Shown here piece by piece: positions 58,901-64,000 of a stretch of DNA of 64,000 nt. The first letter of the stretch is position 1, and the number at the start of each line of letters is the position of its first letter. The stretch is from Neodiprion pinetum (Eukaryota > Arthropoda > Insecta > Hymenoptera > Diprionidae): contig NC_060238.1 in NCBI RefSeq assembly GCF_021155775.2, positions 19,320,542 through 19,384,541 on the forward strand. The letters run 5' to 3'. The translations under genes were made by a program, and so were the position numbers. A model generated the notes under the pieces. That model had not been told where the DNA came from. It made no database searches and was given only the letters and a program-made list of their open reading frames with translations.

Positions 58901-60559
58901 ATCGCATATGTTACGTGGCTGAAGTAATGATTCGTGTTTAGGGAAACCCGTCATTTCTTGATTTTAAGAACCTCTGAAATGCGGTAAATTATAGTAAGGC
59001 AAAATTAATTGATATTTCAAAAACTTGGCCACTTGAAAGTCACTAGAAAATTGTGAAGCAGTGATATTTTTATCAATCAAAGTTTCGTTACACTAACGCT
59101 ACTGACTTCAGTCTCATCGTATGTATATTGTATATCCTAGGGAATTACTCACCTCTGTCCTTTGTCATCTGTTTTCGTAATTACGCATTTTCCCCCAGTA
59201 ATATCAGCAACTCCTTTACGCGTCATTAAAGTATGTTATCTACTATACTTGGCGTTAAAGGTTGTCCCATACAGCTTCGAGCGTCTCATCGACCGTCCGG
59301 GTCATCGCAATTACGTCAGATTTACCCTATGACGAATGTTTTTCATGCTTTATTGGGTAGACGGGCCTGGATTTTGCGGACGGGGATTTCAACCGGCAAG
59401 GTTGCCAACTAATGTCTGTTTTAACCGCGGCAGGGCTCTTTTCGAAGAATTTATGTAGCCACATTATATCTAGATTTTATTATTCACCGAGGATATCCGG
59501 ATTGAATTAGCAATTTCTATACATGTTACGCATTACATTACACAGCGATATTAGCAATATTAACGTAACGAATGGTTACGCCGGAAAAAAAATGATTTTT
59601 TACCGTTACCGAAAAATATGCTTCTCAAATCTCGGTACAAAAATAGAACTAACACGGATTATATTTTCTTGTAACTATTGCGATTACTTTATTCTGGTGG
59701 AACGATTAATTGATCTTAAGGCCTTGTTTGACCGATAAACTGTAGTAAACTATAATTACACTGAATGGTTACTTCTGCTAGTTTACAATCCTAAAGTTGC
59801 GATTTTTCTTACAAAACCATTACCGTTACCTCAACTTTATACAAATTTCTATTTCACGAACGTTCGCGTTCATCGTGAAAAGATCTAACATATTTCTTTA
59901 ACTTTTCTTTCATTCATTCGACTCAAACTCTGAGAAAAATTAATTTTGCCTTCATGTGTAGTCGGAAATTAATTAAGATTGTACCGTTACATATATGTAT
60001 ATATTTCAATGCGATTATGAGTCTGGATAATATTATAGGAACGTATCGGGCGTAATGTCTAGACGCAAACGTGTCGAAACATATTTATAAGAAAAAAGAA
60101 AAGTAGTTCGAAAAATGTGATTGTAAAATCGGTGAGGTTGAGTTCAATCAATACAATATTTCCCCACGGCTTGAAATAAAGTTTGAAAACAATTACATTT
60201 ATTTACAACTGCGAAAGCTCGATTGTAATAATATTGATCCAGAGCAATCAGGTCACACAATATCATATTTTTTTTTTAAATTCTACAAACGTTGAACCCT
60301 ATTCGTCATACGTTTATCAAATTAATAAAGTTTTATCACAAATCGTACGAGATAAATGTTTTCCCCACACGAATTATACGTGTATATTGAAAATTGAAGT
60401 TGAGAGTTGATAATTAACCGAATGACATGATTTCGTAGCGTTTAAAATGCCTTACAAAAAAAAAAAAAAAAAATCTAGTACTTTCGCTGTTGATCTCGAA
60501 AAAAGTGAATTTTCACATGATTTCAACTTTAACCTTGAACAACTTTGCAAAGAGTTGAG
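55989..60559. other. Long non-coding stretch, possibly first intron
   Basis: No exon recognised. Bases 56200-56400 are less AT-rich. Poly-T tracts at 57775-57790 and 58438-58467; a poly-A tract at 60455-60472. The rest is AT-rich with only short frames. Confidence 0.35.
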
Positions 60560-60845
60560 TTATCAAAAAATCATGGGAAAGCTTTTTTTCAGAACATTCG
60601 ATTCCCTACAAAAACATGTATCGATCATTTATTTAAATTGACTCGTTACTGAGCTACAAAATTCGGAATGAAAGTAAAATTATTTTCGCGTGTTAATCAA
60701 ATGAAAAATGAAGAATGGCGTTCAGAAACTACCAAATACTAACATTAAGGGCTCAAATTTTAACAGGCATCTTATTTCCTCTTCCTACAAGTATTGAAGT
60801 TGTGACTTTGAAAAAAAAAACAGCTCATTTTTTGTAACCACCCTG
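60560..60845 (+). mobile_element. Arm of a hAT-like element related to the 722-bp palindrome
   Basis: The right end reads 'tttgtaaccaccctg' at 60831-60845, that is CAGGGTGGTTACAAAA inverted, a typical hAT-style terminus. Inside it, 'cattaagggctcaaatttt' and 'tttgaaaaaaaaaacagctcatttttt' align with 'tattaagggcttaaaattt' and 'tttcaaaaaaaaaatagtcaattttttt' in the right arm of 11544-12265. The matching left arm was not found, so this is a fragment or a solo arm. Confidence 0.5.
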
Positions 60846-61450
60846 ATATATATACAGATATGTTTATTGGTTAATTATATTTATAATACTACATCTTGTT
60901 AATACTGGTTAGTCTTAAAAAATCTTATCTCTGTTGTTCCATAATCATATAGCTAATGAATCTCCTGCGTAAAAATATGAAATTCCGTCGCGAGTCTTGC
61001 GATGATTCATAACGCCACAATTTCTCGACGTTGAAAACGCCTCAGTGCTGATATTAGTATGATAAAAAAAAATAAAAGTAGAAGAAGAAAGAAAAAGTTT
61101 TTTTTTTTCATTATTTTTTTATCTATACCAACACTAAATACGCGATTCATTTCACAGCTGAATTATCATTTTCTCAAACATTTAAGTCTACATAAATGCA
61201 TGAAATAGTCTGGAGGTTGACATTCAGAACGCCTACTTTATGTTACATTATAGCTGTAAACTTGCAGGGTGATAATTATTATTCCGTTGCTTGAAGAACG
61301 AGTCGAATTCACTTTGCGAAGAAGTAAAATATTTTTAACGCGTTTAGAGCGATTATGCACAGCTAAAATAGTCCCGCCGCCACTTACAGGGTGTCCAATT
61401 TTTAATCCAATGGTCGATTAAATCCCTTCGCCATGTAGTATAGGTATACA
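60846..61450. other. Intergenic or intronic DNA, no gene recognised
   Basis: AT-rich with no supported frame. Confidence 0.4.
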
Positions 61451-61452
61451 TA

Positions 61453-61851
61453 CCGGGACAATCTCTTGAAACTTGAAAATCACCCGCGCATGCGTCAAAT
61501 AATTAAAATGTCATTGGTCGGCGAAATCTTCACGCAGTGATATTTTTGTCTGCTATGCAGGCCGGCCAACGTACACAAAATGTGTACGTTTGAATTTTCA
61601 AAGAGCGTAAGCATTGAATTTCGACCGTTCTTTGAAGAATCGACTTTCCGACCCAATAACAAATGCTTCCCGAACCTTTCCGAGTCACTACCTCAATTAT
61701 TTGAGATTCTAACCTCGAAAATTCGTATAAACTACAATCGCCGCCAGAAACAGAGTTTGACAGCTGAAACTCGTGATGGCCAGCCTGCACGAACAACCGA
61801 TAAAACTCGCGCATGCGCATTTGATTTTCAAGTTTCAAGATATTGTCCCGG
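61453..61851 (+). mobile_element. TA-flanked MITE family, copy 3 (399 bp)
   Basis: Intact ends: CCGGGACAATCTCTTGAA on the left and TTCAAGATATTGTCCCGG on the right, with TA at 61451-61452 and 61852-61853. The inner palindrome is GCGCATGCGT (one change) at 61486-61495 and GCGCATGCGC at 61809-61818. It is close to copy 2 in sequence and direction. Intact ends suggest it is among the younger copies. Confidence 0.9.
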
Positions 61852-61853
61852 TA

Positions 61854-62800
61854 TGTGTATACATTGTACGTAGTACATGATAAAAAAGCGTAGTTTTTCA
61901 AATATCCATCTCAAAACATCGAAGAATCCGTCTCGAATTCGAATACTTTATTCTTGTATATTTTCCGTTCATTTTCCAGGTTGGTTGACCAAACATCAAT
62001 ACCTTTTATCAATTTTACTACAAAGTAATCGTACATTGAGTATTTTTTCAACGGGTATACATATACGAAGATCAGTTTAAAAGTACAAAAATAAAAAACA
62101 CTCCAACTTCAAAAGAATTGTATAGTCGATACATCGATTATTATCAATAAATGTCAATCTGTTCGAGACGATTGTAGTAAATAGTGATTTTTAATAAAAC
62201 AAGCGATCGTAGAGCGAAAAATTGATAATATCTACTCAATTTGTTTTTGCACGTTTCAATCGATTCGAAACAACGCGTACCTAGTTTTATAAGCCTTCGT
62301 TTACAATGCCAGTATTTTTTACGCAGCTTACGAATATAATAATTTAACAAATACTCGATATATTACGTGATAAAATTTTCAAAAATTATTCATTTTTGGC
62401 CCACCGACCTAATCTTATTTATTTCTCTGTCTCTGCCTCTCTGATGTTTCGTGCAAATTCTCTATTACACGTTTATTTGGCTGTGTCTATTTTGAGCTTA
62501 TACCTGTTGGAACAAAGATCGAGAACGAATGTCGGCCGATCACGAGTATAACAACCTGCCTGCATAGATTATACAGATACCTGTTTGCTCTCGGAGAAGC
62601 TGAGCTAACAATTTCTGTTTTCTTATCTGTTTTATTTTCACTGATAATAATCTTTTGCTTTCTGTGACGTGATGCGCGTACTTTGTCGTTGGCTATTCAT
62701 ATTTGTTACTGTTTTTATTATCGCGCTGAACTGCAAAGAACAAAGATGAAATTCAAGATCGTGCCAATATATACGGTGAATTCCATGCAAATCCGAGGAA
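61854..62800. other. Intergenic or intronic DNA, no gene recognised
   Basis: AT-rich. Frames at 61877-62080 and 62144-62350 show no domain. Confidence 0.4.
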
Positions 62801-63470
62801 CGTCAGACCCTCATTGTTTCTGATTTTGTTTAAAAAAAATCTCAGCAATTTTTCCAACTCTGAAACTGTACCCTGAAATTTTTCAGATTTTATAGTCAAC
62901 TGCTCTATTATTTATAAATATTTGAAGCGATATTGAAAAGGATCTTTTTTAAAATTGTCTATTTTCAGAAATTGTATTTTCTATTTCAAACATTTCAAAA
63001 CCCGGCCTATGATGGACTGATTTTTTTCCACGTTTTTTTAAACACCTTAAATTTTCTCGATCAACTAAAACATTGTTTGAACGGTCTGAAAATTCCCGAA
63101 AAATACTCTTTTGGTGGATTTAACTTCTTTTCTATCACCTTCATAATGAAACCGATCTCGAAATCTTCGAAGTGAAAAATAAAAGTTTTGAGAATTTCTT
63201 GGAAATTTTCAGTGTTTAAACAATGTTTTAGTTGATAAAAAAAATAAAGAGTGCCATAATCAAGCCATCCTGGGCTGGGTTTTGATATATTTGGAAAAGA
63301 AAATACAGTTTTCGAGAATTTAAAAAACATCATTTTCAAAATCACCTTTAATATTTATAAATAATTAAGCAGTCGGACAAAAAATCTGAAAAAATTCATG
63401 GTACTGTTTCAGATTTGGGACAATTGTAGAGAAAATTTTAAATAAAATTAGAAATGATGAGGGTTAGACG
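62801..63470. mobile_element. Foldback element, about 670 bp
   Basis: The left arm starts CGTCAGACCCTCATTGTTTC; the right arm, reversed, starts CGTCTAACCCTCATCATTTC. The arms match inward through 'ctgaaactgtacc' / 'ctgaaacagtacc', 'tttttcagatttt', 'ttatttataaatatt', 'tcaaaacccggcc' / 'tcaaaacccagcc' and 'gatcaactaaaacattgttt' to a centre near 63140. The two opposite-strand frames that look alike here are translations of the two arms. No coding capacity. Confidence 0.85.
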
Positions 63471-64000
63471 TTGGTTACTGCAGGCCAAAGAAGAACTCGT
63501 TGAAATAATAACATTGAACAAAGAGAAAAGATCAAACGAACTTTAAAAAGCTACGACTGAAGGAGACGATAAAGTTGAATTTGATTGAAGCGAAACAACA
63601 AATCTTTTCGACGTAAACATACAAGCAGGAAAAATTTCCAAACCCAATTGATTTTCCGTCAATTAAATGATTTCGCGATTTCTTCGACGATTGTTTCAAT
63701 TTCATTTCGTTAAAATTTTAGGACTCCGTTTGTACAGTCAACGAATTCTCTACTACCTTAAAATTCTGAATAAATTCTGTTACATCAAAAATTATCAAAG
63801 GTTATCCAACATCACTGAACGTATGCTTCGTTAAAAATAACGTTGACGTTGTTAAAACTTCATTTTTTTTTTTTTTTTTCTTTTTTTTCCTCCAACTTCT
63901 TCTGAAGTTATCAGTAAAAACTTTCTTCGTTCGAATTCGAGGTTATTCAAAACTTTTTTCCCGCACGAGTTAACAAGAAATTCCTTAAATTAAACCGAAT
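63471..64000. other. Right edge, no gene recognised
   Basis: AT-rich, with a poly-T tract at 63866-63889. No supported feature. Confidence 0.4.

Noticed and set aside
57236..59110. Recurring word 'cgttac(g/a)(a/c)taac' followed by 'acttca' at about 57240, 58200 and 59095, spaced about 900 bp
   Set aside because: Similarity is limited to about 25 bases and the flanks do not align, so a tandem array is not supported.
62933..63345. Two similar proteins on opposite strands
   Set aside because: They are translations of the two arms of one foldback element, not a duplicated gene.
1..64000. CRISPR arrays, bacterial operons, viral integrations
   Set aside because: No regular direct repeats with unique spacers, no prokaryote-style gene packing and no viral gene were recognised.

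Overview
The window is nuclear DNA from an insect. The strongest marker is a complete exuperantia (exu) gene, a maternal-effect RNA-localisation gene I know only from insects. The DNA is AT-rich, genes have several short introns with GT/AG ends, intergenic DNA is long and rich in poly-A/poly-T, and inverted-repeat DNA transposons are abundant. A holometabolous insect fits, possibly a hymenopteran such as a sawfly, but the order is a guess. No prokaryotic features, tRNA, rRNA or CRISPR array were seen.

The left part (1-39400) is gene-poor. It holds what looks like the last exon of a GPI-anchored protein (15567-15670, +), a possible small secreted peptide (18263-18526, -), and a well-supported three-exon gene for a secreted Thr/Ala/Pro-rich mucin-like protein (26064-28009, -). 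Weaker exon candidates lie at 24344-24483 and 38583-38750. Most of the recognisable structure here is transposon-derived: foldback elements at 4689, 9643, 11544, 13330, 19150, 31605 and 34077, and two of three copies of a TA-flanked MITE family.

The gene cluster is at 39480-52411. exu (+, five coding exons) converges on DCPS, the scavenger mRNA decapping enzyme (-, four exons). Upstream of DCPS on the same strand is a possible 58-residue membrane microprotein. Next, divergently, comes mitochondrial acetyl-CoA acetyltransferase ACAT1 (+, eight exons), then a glutaredoxin-like gene of the C5orf63 family (+). Exon phases of exu, DCPS and ACAT1 all close exactly, and their protein lengths match or approach family sizes. 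A GCGCATGCGC palindrome, the type bound by NRF1 / erect wing, lies upstream of ACAT1. The same 10-mer sits near both ends of the MITE copies.

The right part (52412-64000) has a possible terminal exon on the minus strand (53065-53330), a less AT-rich promoter-like block with a candidate first coding exon (55933-55988) whose gene would continue beyond the window, another MITE copy (61453-61851) and a large foldback (62801-63470).

The gene products share no pathway: maternal RNA localisation (exu), cap-remnant clearance in mRNA decay (DCPS), mitochondrial ketone-body/isoleucine metabolism (ACAT1), and redox (glutaredoxin-like). The most unusual DNA is a 722-bp near-perfect palindrome without spacer, flanked by an exact 8-bp duplication (11536-12273). 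The secreted mucin-like gene is also notable because its first exon reads past the splice donor into an alternative cationic C-terminus. All coordinates were worked out by hand; no alignment or database search was run.
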